Assembly (NCBI RefSeq): GCF_004339245.1
Contig: NZ_SMGG01000004.1
Span: 1-64,000, forward strand
Direction: 5' to 3'
DNA from: Seleniivibrio woodruffii
Lineage (GTDB): Bacteria > Chrysiogenota > Deferribacteres > Deferribacterales > Geovibrionaceae
Length of the DNA: 64,000 nt
The notes under the pieces are model-generated. The model ran no database searches. It saw nothing but the letters and a program-made list of their open reading frames with translations, and had not been told where the DNA came from. The position numbers and the translations under genes were made by a program. Every line of letters begins with the position of its first letter. Position 1 is the first letter of the stretch. Positions 37,775 through 46,254 of this stretch are shown here, piece after piece.

Positions 37775-38080
37775 ATGAAAAAGACAGCCTGCTTTATTGT
37801 TATGATTTCTGCTTTTGCGTTTTCAGCTGCTTTCGCCGCTGCAAACGGAGCGGCACTTTATGAAAAGTGCAAGGGATGCCACGGAGCAGACGGCTCAAAA
37901 CCCGCTCTGGGCGTCAGCAAAGCTATTAAAGGACTTCCTGCGGCAACAATCGAAGCCGATCTGAAAGGATATCAGGAAGGCAAGGGCGGAGCCAAAAAAG
38001 CCATCATGCTTGCTCAGGTTGCCAAACTGACACCCGAAGAGATCAAAGCACTTTCGGAATATATCTCTAAGCTGAAATAA
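37775..38080 (+). CDS. Small periplasmic c-type cytochrome
   Basis: 101 aa with a signal peptide ending SAAFA and one class I haem site CKGCHGADG (about residues 29-37) with a likely distal Met in the IMLAQVA segment. The ATG at 37775 has GAGAGG seven bases before it; a GTG 15 bases earlier is less likely. Small soluble monohaem cytochromes beside a caa3 oxidase usually donate electrons to it. The SCO gene starts 4 bases after its stop. Confidence 0.88.
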   Translation: MKKTACFIVMISAFAFSAAFAAANGAALYEKCKGCHGADGSKPALGVSKAIKGLPAATIEADLKGYQEGKGGAKKAIMLAQVAKLTPEEIKALSEYISKLK

Positions 38081-38084
38081 GCCG

Positions 38085-38957
38085 ATGAGATTCTTAAAAT
38101 TTGCAGTTCTCCTTTTTGCAGTTGTATGTCTTACAGGTCTGTTCTCCGTACGGCAGTCTTTTGCCGCCGATGTGGAGCATTCTGCCCATGAAAATATGCA
38201 GAAAGGAGAAAATAAAGAGCACGTTCACGATGAGAAGGCTCAGAAGGAGTCCGATGTCGGTGTCACCGAGCATCTGGGAAGCATAATCCCTCTGGATCTG
38301 GAGTTCACCACTTCCGAAGGGAAAAAGGTCACACTCAGAGAGCTTGTTGATAAACCCACTCTGTTCGCTCCCGTGTACTACACATGTCCGAACGTATGCA
38401 ATTTTCTCCAGTCACGTCTGGCGGATGTTATTCCCCAGATAAAAATGAAGCCCGGACAGCAGTATCAGGTCATTTCCGTCAGCTTCGACGAGAACGACAC
38501 CGTTAAGGACGCCGCCGAGAAAAAGGTCAACTATATGAAGGCCGCAGGCGGAACGGTTCCCGAAAACGGCTGGATATTCCTGACCGGTTCCAAGGAAAAT
38601 ATTGATAAACTTATGAACGCTCTGGGATTCCGCTTTAAAAGAAGCGGTGCAGACTTCGCCCACCCTGTGGCCGTTATGTCGGTTTCTCATTCAGGCAAGA
38701 TAGTCCGCTACCTCTATGGTACAGACATTCTGCCTTTTGAAATGACAATGGCCGTTGTTGAGGCGGAGAAGGAGACCCCGGGGCTTTCCGTTAAAAAACT
38801 CGTGGCCTACTGTTTCAACTACGATCCTCAGGGTAAGAGATATGTCTTTGACATAATGAAGGTATCCGGCGTGGTTGTTCTGCTGGTTATGGCCGTTTTC
38901 GCCGGATATCTTTTCTTCGGCGGAAAAAAGAGAAAAAAGAGAGGTTCCGATGAGTAA
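38085..38957 (+). CDS. SCO1/SenC-like copper chaperone
   Basis: 290 aa. Signal peptide, then a His-rich linker (VEHSAHENMQKGENKEHVHDE), then a thioredoxin-like SCO domain with the copper motif CPNVC (residues 101-105) and the distal His in FAHPVAV. A C-terminal membrane helix (about 262-281) with a Lys-rich end anchors it, an arrangement seen in some SCO proteins. SCO delivers copper to the CuA site of cytochrome oxidase. It overlaps the subunit I gene by eight bases. Confidence 0.9.
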   Translation: MRFLKFAVLLFAVVCLTGLFSVRQSFAADVEHSAHENMQKGENKEHVHDEKAQKESDVGVTEHLGSIIPLDLEFTTSEGKKVTLRELVDKPTLFAPVYYTCPNVCNFLQSRLADVIPQIKMKPGQQYQVISVSFDENDTVKDAAEKKVNYMKAAGGTVPENGWIFLTGSKENIDKLMNALGFRFKRSGADFAHPVAVMSVSHSGKIVRYLYGTDILPFEMTMAVVEAEKETPGLSVKKLVAYCFNYDPQGKRYVFDIMKVSGVVVLLVMAVFAGYLFFGGKKRKKRGSDE

Positions 38958-40569
38958 CAGTACTCTTTCATTCTGGGAGGAGACGGGGAACGGCCGCACA
39001 GGAATAATGGGCTGGCTGACCTCAACCGACCACAAACGGATCGGTCTTATGTATCTGTATATCCTGCTCGCAATGTTCATTGTGGGCGTGTTTCTGGGAC
39101 TTGCCATCCGTCTGGAGCTGATAGCTCCCGGCAGAACGATAATGGATGCCCAGACATACAACACGGTCTTCACTCTGCACGGGGTGATCATGATATTCAT
39201 CGTGGTGATCCCCAGCATTCCGGCGGCCATAGGCAACCTTGTGCTCCCCATCCAGCTGGGTGCGGAGGACGTTGCGTTTCCTAGGCTTAACCTGTTTTCT
39301 TGGTATCTTTATGTGGGCGGAACGCTTCTGGCTCTGGTTTCGCTGTTCACAGGCGGCGGAACTCCCGACACGGGATGGACGTTCTACGTTCCCTTCTCGG
39401 AGTTCACCACGACCAACGTTTCCGTGGCGGTGATAGCCGTTTTCATCCTCGGCTTCTCCTCCATCCTCACAGGTCTTAACTTCATCACAACAATACACAG
39501 ACTCAGAGCACCCGACATGACATGGACAAAGATCCCCCTGTTCACATGGTCGCTCTATGCCACAGGCTGGATTCAGGTTCTGGCCACTCCGGTTCTGGGT
39601 ATAACGGTTCTGCTTATATTTGCCGAAAGGGTTCTGGGAGTGGGGCTTTTCGATCCCAACAAGGGCGGCGACCCCATCCTTTATCAGCACCTTTTCTGGA
39701 TATACTCACACCCCGCCGTGTACATCATGATCCTTCCGGCCATGGGTGTCGTTTCCGACATTATCCCAGTCTTCGCCCGCAAGCCCATCTTCGGGTATAA
39801 GACCATCGCCTTTTCAAGCCTTATGATAGCCTTCGCAGGCTCTCTGGTGTGGGCGCACCACATGTTCACATCGGGCATGAGCGACACTGCGGTGCTGATC
39901 TTCTCGCTGCTGACTTTCATCGTGGCGATACCATCGGCCATAAAGGTGTTCAACTGGACTGCAACACTTTATAAGGGTTCCATATCCGTTGAGCCTCCCC
40001 TGCTGTATGCGCTGGGTTTCATCTTCCTGTTCTCCGTGGGCGGTCTTACGGGACTTATCCTCGGTTCGGCGGGAACTGACATACACGTTCACGACACATA
40101 CTTTGTCGTGAGCCACTTCCACTATGTCATCTTCGGCGGAACAGGCTTCGGTCTGTTTGCGGCCATGCACTTCTGGCTGCCGAAATACTACGGCCGCATG
40201 TATGACAAGACCCTTTCAAAGGTAGCGTTCTACATACTTTTTGTGGGTTTCAACCTGCTCTATTTCCCGCTGTTCATCATCGGGCTTCAGGGCATGCCCC
40301 GACGCTACTACGACTATCTGCCCCAGTATCAGGACGGACACATAATCTCCACTGTGGGTTCATGGGTTCTGGCGCTTGGTCTGGCCATAATGTTCTACAA
40401 CCTTATCAAAGGATGCCTGAAGGGCGAAAAGGTCAACGGACGCAACCCCTGGGGTGCGGCCACTCTGGAGTGGACAACTCCCACGCCTCCCCCTCTGCTC
40501 AACTTTGACAGGGAACCCGACACCTCACGCAAACCCTACGACTTTAAGGGGGTAACGCCTGATGAGTAA
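38950..40569 (+). CDS. ctaD: Cytochrome c oxidase subunit I (A2-type haem-copper oxidase)
   Basis: 539 aa with 12 membrane helices. The haem a ligand His is in LHGVIMIF, CuB His and the cross-linked Tyr are in SHPAVYIMILP, the two CuB His are in WAHHMFTSG, and the haem a3/a His pair is in HDTYFVVSHFHYV. The D-channel Glu of A1 enzymes (GHPEVY) is replaced: here the sequence is YSHPAVY, the Tyr-Ser signature of A2-type oxidases such as the Rhodothermus caa3. Reduces O2 to water with proton pumping. ATG at 38950 follows GAGG. Confidence 0.95.
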   Translation: MSNSTLSFWEETGNGRTGIMGWLTSTDHKRIGLMYLYILLAMFIVGVFLGLAIRLELIAPGRTIMDAQTYNTVFTLHGVIMIFIVVIPSIPAAIGNLVLPIQLGAEDVAFPRLNLFSWYLYVGGTLLALVSLFTGGGTPDTGWTFYVPFSEFTTTNVSVAVIAVFILGFSSILTGLNFITTIHRLRAPDMTWTKIPLFTWSLYATGWIQVLATPVLGITVLLIFAERVLGVGLFDPNKGGDPILYQHLFWIYSHPAVYIMILPAMGVVSDIIPVFARKPIFGYKTIAFSSLMIAFAGSLVWAHHMFTSGMSDTAVLIFSLLTFIVAIPSAIKVFNWTATLYKGSISVEPPLLYALGFIFLFSVGGLTGLILGSAGTDIHVHDTYFVVSHFHYVIFGGTGFGLFAAMHFWLPKYYGRMYDKTLSKVAFYILFVGFNLLYFPLFIIGLQGMPRRYYDYLPQYQDGHIISTVGSWVLALGLAIMFYNLIKGCLKGEKVNGRNPWGAATLEWTTPTPPPLLNFDREPDTSRKPYDFKGVTPDE

Positions 40570-41164
40570 CCATGTGCATAAAGACTACGCAGGAGCGAAA
40601 CTCGGCATGTGGCTGTTCCTCTTCACAGAGGTACTGCTTTTCGGCGGAATGTTTGTGCTCTACTCTGCGTATTTTCACGAGTATCCCCGCGAGTTCCACA
40701 TAGGCGGAAAACAGCTCGATGTGGTGATAGGCACACTGAACACGGTGGTTCTGCTGCTCTCCAGTTTCAGCATTGCGGCGGCCATCACATACATTCAGCA
40801 GGGAAAGAAAAAGCTTGCGCTGATATACACCTATCTGACCATCGGTGCGGCGTTCATTTTCCTTGTTAACAAGACAATAGAGTGGCGTGCGAAGTTTCAC
40901 CACGGCATCTGGCCGGATTCGCCCCATCTGAGGGAGCTTTCCCACGGCGAGAACATCTTCTTCGGGCTTTATTTCCTTATGACAGGTCTCCATGCGCTCC
41001 ACGTTATTATAGGCATGGTGGTTCTGTCGGTCATGGTCTACTTCCTTAAGAAGGATGTTATAAATCAGCAGGATTTTGTGAAACTTGAAAATGCAGGGCT
41101 CTACTGGCACATAGTGGACCTTATCTGGATATTCCTGTTTCCCCTGTTCTATCTTGTGTTGTGA
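40562..41164 (+). CDS. ctaE: Cytochrome c oxidase subunit III
   Basis: 200 aa, five membrane helices, starting after KLGMWLFLFTEVLLFGGMF, typical of the short bacterial subunit III. The helix GLHALHVIIGM and end LYWHIVDLIWIFLFPLFYL are conserved. It overlaps ctaD by eight bases. Confidence 0.92.
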   Translation: MSNHVHKDYAGAKLGMWLFLFTEVLLFGGMFVLYSAYFHEYPREFHIGGKQLDVVIGTLNTVVLLLSSFSIAAAITYIQQGKKKLALIYTYLTIGAAFIFLVNKTIEWRAKFHHGIWPDSPHLRELSHGENIFFGLYFLMTGLHALHVIIGMVVLSVMVYFLKKDVINQQDFVKLENAGLYWHIVDLIWIFLFPLFYLVL

Positions 41165-41172
41165 GGGCGGCT

Positions 41173-41463
41173 ATGAGCGAACATAAACACGAACACCATA
41201 TATTAAGCATTAAAACAGCCGGCATAATTCTGGGGCTTCTGCTCCTGCTGACTGCCATTACGGTCGGAGTTTCCCGAATCAATCTGGGATTTCTGAACGT
41301 GGCGGTGGCTATGACCCTTGCGACAACAAAGGCGCTGCTGGTTATTTTGTTTTTCATGCATATGAAATACGAGAGCAGGTTCATGCAGGCTATAGTCTTC
41401 ATGTGTTTCCTGATTCTGGCCATTTTCATAGGCTTCACATTCTTTGACGTGGCTTACAGGTAA
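41173..41463 (+). CDS. ctaF: Cytochrome c oxidase subunit IV
   Basis: 96 aa with three membrane helices. A His-rich N-terminus (SEHKHEHH) is followed by TAGIILGLLLLLTAITVG and ATTKALLVILFFMHMKYESRF, the latter being the subunit IV signature. ATG at 41173 has GAGGG six bases before it. Lies between subunits III and II. Confidence 0.88.
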   Translation: MSEHKHEHHILSIKTAGIILGLLLLLTAITVGVSRINLGFLNVAVAMTLATTKALLVILFFMHMKYESRFMQAIVFMCFLILAIFIGFTFFDVAYR

Positions 41464-41473
41464 GGGGGCGGAT

Positions 41474-42685
41474 ATGGATGCATCATTAGTCGATGCCGTC
41501 AGCAAGGTCGACACGGCATTTAAATTTATATTCGGCATATCCATTGTCATCCTGATTCTGATAACAGTGGTTACGCTGTACTTCCTCTACAGGTACAGCA
41601 GAAAAAGAAACCCTGAACCTGCGGACATCGACGGCAACCTTGTCGCCGAGATAATCTGGACTGTTGTGCCGACTTTGATAGTGGCGGCAATGTTCTGGTT
41701 CGGCTGGACAGGCTATAAGGCTCTGCGCAGTGCCCCTGCGGACAGCTATGAGGTTCAGTGCGAAGCGAGGATGTGGTCATGGAAGTTCACATATCCCAAC
41801 GGCAAGACCAGCGACAAGCTTTATGTGCCTGCCAACAAGCCCATAAAGGTTGACCTGACCTCTGTCGACGTTATCCACAGCTTCTATGCACCCGCATTCA
41901 GGATCAAGATGGACACAGTGCCGGGAATGCATACCTACGTATGGTTCAACAGCGGCGAACCCGGAAAATATGATATTCAGTGCGCCGAATACTGCGGCGT
42001 GCGCCATGCATACATGCTCTCCAAGATAGTCGTTCTTCCTGAGAAGGAGTTCAACGAATGGCTGAACGAGACCGCCGCCGTGCAGAAGGACGAGGGCGAG
42101 GAACTGCTTAAGAAATACGGCTGTTTCGATTGCCACTCCACAGACGGCAGTGTGCTTGTGGGTCCCAGCTTCAAGGATATCTACAACCGTGAGACGATTG
42201 TCATTGAGAACGGCAAGGAGAGAACCCTCAAGGCTGACGATGAGTATCTGAGAAGAGCCATCGAGGAACCTGCGGCAGAGCTTGTCAAAGGTTTTGAGGA
42301 TATGATGCCTCCGTTCAAGGGCACGATATTCGATGAGGAGATGAAGAAGATTCTCACGCACCTCAAGGGAGAGAAACCTCAGGCAAATGTCGGTGCAAAG
42401 GGTGCGGAAGTGGCCGAGCGTGAGGGCTGTCTGGGATGCCACTCCACAGACGGCAGCGTTATAGTCGGCCCCAGCTTCAAAGGGCTGATGGATCGCAAAG
42501 CAAAGGTTGTCTCCAAAGACGGTAAAAAGATGGAGGTGACAGCCAACATCGAGTATATCATCGGTTCAATAAAGACACCTGAAGCGTATATCACGGAAGG
42601 TTTCGATCCTTCGATGCCCGCTTATGAGAGCCTGAGCGATGACGATGTCAAGGCTCTGGTGGAATATATAAGCACGCTGAAATAA
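41474..42685 (+). CDS. ctaC: Cytochrome c oxidase subunit II with two fused cytochrome c domains
   Basis: 403 aa. Two membrane helices, then the CuA cupredoxin with H135, C170, E172, C174, H178 and M181 (CAEYCGVRHAYM). Two tandem cytochrome c domains follow: CFDCH (217-221) and CLGCH (319-323), each in a repeated block starting STDGSV-x-VGPSFK. Most caa3 enzymes have one fused haem c; two is less usual. No Cys-lipobox at the start, which begins MDASLVDAVS. ATG at 41474 follows GGGGG. The order I-III-IV-II is unusual, since ctaC normally leads. Confidence 0.93.
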   Translation: MDASLVDAVSKVDTAFKFIFGISIVILILITVVTLYFLYRYSRKRNPEPADIDGNLVAEIIWTVVPTLIVAAMFWFGWTGYKALRSAPADSYEVQCEARMWSWKFTYPNGKTSDKLYVPANKPIKVDLTSVDVIHSFYAPAFRIKMDTVPGMHTYVWFNSGEPGKYDIQCAEYCGVRHAYMLSKIVVLPEKEFNEWLNETAAVQKDEGEELLKKYGCFDCHSTDGSVLVGPSFKDIYNRETIVIENGKERTLKADDEYLRRAIEEPAAELVKGFEDMMPPFKGTIFDEEMKKILTHLKGEKPQANVGAKGAEVAEREGCLGCHSTDGSVIVGPSFKGLMDRKAKVVSKDGKKMEVTANIEYIIGSIKTPEAYITEGFDPSMPAYESLSDDDVKALVEYISTLK

Positions 42686-42687
42686 CA

Positions 42688-43524
42688 GTGAACTGTATCC
42701 TGAAACTTATAAGATTCAAATTATCTTTAATGGTAGGCCTTTCCGCTTTTGCGGGGGCCTGCCTTTCTTATCACCACATAGGTTTTCATCACCTTTATGC
42801 AATGCTGGCGGCGACGTTCCTGTCGTTCGGATGTTCTGCGCTGAACCAGTTTCAGGAGCGGGATCTTGACGGAATGATGCAGCGCACGAAAAAGCGTCCT
42901 CTGCCCTCAGGCAATCTTATGCCCAAAGAGGTTCTTGTGCTTTCAGTGAGCCTTATTCTTATGGGAATGGGCTTTATTGTTCTTTCTGAGAGCCTTTCGG
43001 CAATACTTATAGGCATATTCGTAATCGTGGGCTACAACTTCCTTTATACGCCGTTCAAACGGATTTCTCCGTTTTCGGTGATGCTCGGTTCCTTCTCCGG
43101 TGCCGTTCCGCCCCTGCTGGGCTACACAATGGCCGGAGGCTCGCCTTTTGACGTTAAGATACTTCTGGTATCAGCCACTCTCTATCTCTGGCAGACGCCG
43201 CATTTTGCCATTCTGGCGGACATGCATGCCGATGACTACATTCAGGCGGGTTTTAAGACTTTGCGCCACTCCTACGGCGAGGACAAGAGCAGGCTGTTCA
43301 TCAGCGTCTGGTCTGCCGCATATTTTGCCGCTCTCATGTTTCTGCCTCTGGCGGACATCTATGTGTATAAATATACCATGTTCGCCCATATTGCCGTTGC
43401 CCTGCCTGCGGCGTTCATAGTTCTTTTCTATTCCGACAATCCCCGAATCAGGTTCCACACACTCAACCTGTCCGCAATGATGTTCTTTCTTCTTTTGGCC
43501 GTGGACAGTATGATCGTTCTTTAA
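42688..43524 (+). CDS. ctaB: Haem O synthase (protohaem IX farnesyltransferase)
   Basis: 278 aa UbiA-family prenyltransferase with about nine helices. The first Asp-rich motif is NQFQERDLDGMMQRTKKRPLPSG and the loop with YTPFKR follows near residue 113. It farnesylates haem b to haem O for the oxidase. GTG at 42688 starts two bases after the ctaC stop, so it is translated with the oxidase; ribosome site weak. Confidence 0.9.
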   Translation: MNCILKLIRFKLSLMVGLSAFAGACLSYHHIGFHHLYAMLAATFLSFGCSALNQFQERDLDGMMQRTKKRPLPSGNLMPKEVLVLSVSLILMGMGFIVLSESLSAILIGIFVIVGYNFLYTPFKRISPFSVMLGSFSGAVPPLLGYTMAGGSPFDVKILLVSATLYLWQTPHFAILADMHADDYIQAGFKTLRHSYGEDKSRLFISVWSAAYFAALMFLPLADIYVYKYTMFAHIAVALPAAFIVLFYSDNPRIRFHTLNLSAMMFFLLLAVDSMIVL

Positions 43525-43581
43525 TCCTTGCAGTGTATAGATTAAAACGCTATCATCATATCTTTGAAGCGGAGGTGCGAA

Positions 43582-44403
43582 ATGAGCGCAAATGTTGAAA
43601 AGGTCATGACACGTCACCATGAGATCGCAGAGCGGTATGCCCTTGCGATGGAGAATGCAGAGGACAAGTCAGCCTGTATCGCCGCCATGAACGCCTGCGC
43701 AAAAGAAGTTAAGGCTCAGTATGCCGACCTTGAGAGCATCAGCAGTGAATACACAGAGCTTATGACCCTCGGAACGGCTTCAGAAGAGCTGAAAGAGATG
43801 GTCGAGCATACAGGAAAATGCTTCGGAAGCCGGATTGCCGCTGTTTATCCTAAGATGGCGATGTTCCTTTCCGATGAAGATTTCAGAAAAGCTCACACCG
43901 AACTGGATATCGTTCTGTCGGGCAACCCGCTTTTCGGCGGTGCAATGGAACAGGACGGGACTTTTGACGAGGTGGCGAAATCCTTCGCCCATTCGGTGAA
44001 CTCCATGGCGGAGAAGCTTAACGCAGAGGTTTCCGAGGCCGACGACAGCAAGATTTCGGAGCTTGAGGCGGTGTTCACGGAGTTCGATTCTCTGGCGAAA
44101 CGCTACAAAGCGGCAGTTGAAAAGGCGGACACCACAAAGAAGTTCGTAAAGGCGAACGATCTGTTCGTTGAGGCTGTCAGAAAGCTGATTCCACGTATGA
44201 AGGACGTTGCGGATACTATGCGACTGCTTTCGGCCAAGAGAGCAGTTCCTGAATCCGTTGCCGAGGCTGGAAAAAGCCTTAGAAACACTCTGGGCAAAGA
44301 GCTGAAAGAGGTTTTGCAGGACAAACGTGACCTTATGGCCGACATGAAGGTTAAGAAATCGGTGGAGAAGCTCGGAAAACTGCTGGAGACTTTACCTTTC
44401 TGA
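43582..44403 (+). CDS. Helical protein of unknown function
   Basis: 273 aa, soluble, almost all helix with no clear motif (start MSANVEKVMTRHHEIAERYA). It has four-helix or coiled-coil character and regularly spaced Glu/Lys. GGAGG stands six bases before the ATG at 43582. I do not recognise a family. It is followed by a repeat cluster and convergent azlD. Confidence 0.65.
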   Translation: MSANVEKVMTRHHEIAERYALAMENAEDKSACIAAMNACAKEVKAQYADLESISSEYTELMTLGTASEELKEMVEHTGKCFGSRIAAVYPKMAMFLSDEDFRKAHTELDIVLSGNPLFGGAMEQDGTFDEVAKSFAHSVNSMAEKLNAEVSEADDSKISELEAVFTEFDSLAKRYKAAVEKADTTKKFVKANDLFVEAVRKLIPRMKDVADTMRLLSAKRAVPESVAEAGKSLRNTLGKELKEVLQDKRDLMADMKVKKSVEKLGKLLETLPF

Positions 44404-44569
44404 GATTCTTCGGCTTCGCCTCAGAATGACTGCAAATTTACGTCATTGCGAACCTGCGTAAGCAGGTGCGGCAATCTCATCCGCAAAGTTTACAGGAATG
44501 TAAATCCCCCTTAGTCCCCCTTTATTAAAGGGGGAGATAACCGTCACTCTGAGCGTAGCGAAGAGTCTC
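44402..44569. repeat. Cluster of four dispersed intergenic repeats
   Basis: Four units in 170 bases: GAGATTCTTCGGCTTCGCC then TCAGAATGAC (44402-44430); CGTCATTGCGAACCTGCG with GGCAATCTCATCC (44441-44482); AAATCCCCCTTAGTCCCCC joined to TTTATTAAAGGGGGAGATA (44501-44539, a hairpin); and CGTCACTCTGAGCGTAGCG with AAGAGTCTC (44542-44569). The same families occur at 5206, 27485, 50283 and 58846. Confidence 0.75.
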
Positions 44570-44590
44570 AAACGCAAAGATTGCTATCCT

Positions 44591-44887
44591 TTAAAAAATA
44601 AACCTGAAAAAATTGACCGCCAGAATACCAACAGCCAGACAGAAAAGCAGCCCTCTGCCCGTTGCGGCGGCTCCTATGACCACCATGGCCGAAAGAATCT
44701 CCGCCACAGTCCCTTTGATTATCGAGGGAGCGGCTATAGATATCAGAATGGCAATGGGGATGCTTTGAAGGGCATACCTGAATCTGGGCGTAAGGGTGAG
44801 TTTACCCGCTATGTAGAAACCCAGAATACGGGTGAGATAGGTTGCCGCACCCATTCCGAGTATTGTAAGAAAACTAATCCTGTCCAT
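44591..44887 (-). CDS. azlD: AzlD-family amino-acid exporter subunit
   Basis: 98 aa, four helices, starting FLTILGMGAATYLTRILGFYIAG, the AzlD pattern. Works with AzlC as a two-component branched-chain amino acid exporter. It overlaps azlC by 14 bases. Confidence 0.85.
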   Translation of the reverse strand: MDRISFLTILGMGAATYLTRILGFYIAGKLTLTPRFRYALQSIPIAILISIAAPSIIKGTVAEILSAMVVIGAAATGRGLLFCLAVGILAVNFFRFIF

Positions 44888-45554
44888 ATGTTATCCACGC
44901 TGTAAGCCCGCCTGCTATCCCTCCGGCGAGTATGTACCATTTTCCGCCCACATAATGCTCAAAAAGGCACGAAACGATGACTGCAACTACAATCACAGGA
45001 ATATCCCTGCGTCCTCTGAAACCGGAAACAGCCATGGTTATGAACACTGCGGACAGAGCGAAGTCTATCCCCAGTTTTTCCGGCGACGGGATGAAGGCTC
45101 CCGCCTGACGGCCTATCAGAGCAGAGGCGAGCCAGAGAAAATAGAGGATGAAACCTGTGCCGGCCAGATAGCCTATGCGTTCGGCTGTTCTGTGCATTTT
45201 GCCCATGGTCAGAGCCCAGCCTTCGTCCACCATGAAGAACAGCGAAACGTAGCTGACCCATTTTTTCTCTTTTTCCGCATAGGGATATATCGATGCGCCC
45301 ATAAGGATGTGGCGGATGTTGACTATGAAGGTTGAAAGGATGATGGCGAACACAGGAAGCGGCTGGTGCCACATTTCCAGAGCCATTATCTGTGAAACTC
45401 CGGCGAATACCACCATGCAGGACATAATTGTCTCCCAGCCTGTGAGAACACCCTGAGTGAGCATGCCGTAAACAACGCCGTATGCCGCAACGCCGAGGGC
45501 GATGGGCAGGCCGTCTTTCATGCCGAGTTTGAATGCCTGATAGTTAGTATTCAT
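44874..45554 (-). CDS. azlC: AzlC-family branched-chain amino-acid exporter
   Basis: 226 aa, about seven helices. The N-terminus FKLGMKDGLPIALGVAAYGVVYGMLTQ is the AzlC signature, with MSCMVVFAGVSQIMALEMW following. Upstream gene of the azlCD pair on the minus strand. Exports branched-chain amino acids or analogues. Confidence 0.87.
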   Translation of the reverse strand: MNTNYQAFKLGMKDGLPIALGVAAYGVVYGMLTQGVLTGWETIMSCMVVFAGVSQIMALEMWHQPLPVFAIILSTFIVNIRHILMGASIYPYAEKEKKWVSYVSLFFMVDEGWALTMGKMHRTAERIGYLAGTGFILYFLWLASALIGRQAGAFIPSPEKLGIDFALSAVFITMAVSGFRGRRDIPVIVVAVIVSCLFEHYVGGKWYILAGGIAGGLTAWITYGQD

Positions 45555-45617
45555 AGATTCCGATTATATCCGAGCCGTATAAAAAATACAGTAAAAATTT
45601 AATGCCAATGACATTTT

Positions 45618-46247
45618 TTATGTGCGTCGGGAGAATGCAAGGGCTACACCGAGTCCCATCAGAACCGCTCCCGCCGCTTTGTTCAGATATCCCGCTCCGG
45701 TTTTGCTCTGTTTCAGTCTGTTTCCTATCTGTCCGCTGAAAAGTGCACAGGCGGAAAAGACTATGAATGTGCAGATGATGAACACCAGACCCAGACCCGC
45801 CATTTGCAGGGAAGGGTGACCGTTTTCCGGTTTTACGAACTGGGGAAAGAATGCGATGAAGAAAATCGCAACTTTCGGGTTGAGGATGTTTGCGGTGATG
45901 CTCTGTATGAAAACAGCTTTTGCGCTGAGCACTTTATCGTCCTTTTCGGCGCTGACCTCAGATTTGCTGGTGAAGGTTTTGTAGCCTATGTAGATGAGAT
46001 AGAGCGCACCCGCAATCTTTATTGCGGTGAAAGCTATTGCACTGGAACGGATTATTGCCGACAGACCTAAGATTGCGAACGCAGTATGGGCTATGTTGCC
46101 CAGAGAAAAACCTGCGGCGGCGGCCATTGCGCTTCTGTGCCCCTGTGTCAGCCCTCTGGTTATGACATAGATAACGTCGGGGCCGGGGCTTGCCGCCAGA
46201 AGCAAAGATGTTGTTGCGAAAAGGATAATCTGTGTGCTGTCAAGCAT
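45618..46247 (-). CDS. LysE/RhtB family amino-acid exporter
   Basis: 209 aa, six helices. The start LLAASPGPDVIYVITRGLTQG, then AAAAGFSLGNIAH, matches the RhtB branch. Substrate unknown. The ATG follows AGGTGACAT and starts eight bases after the BioB-like radical SAM gene, so the two are co-transcribed leftward. Confidence 0.85.
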   Translation of the reverse strand: MLDSTQIILFATTSLLLAASPGPDVIYVITRGLTQGHRSAMAAAAGFSLGNIAHTAFAILGLSAIIRSSAIAFTAIKIAGALYLIYIGYKTFTSKSEVSAEKDDKVLSAKAVFIQSITANILNPKVAIFFIAFFPQFVKPENGHPSLQMAGLGLVFIICTFIVFSACALFSGQIGNRLKQSKTGAGYLNKAAGAVLMGLGVALAFSRRT

Positions 46248-46254
46248 ATGTCAC

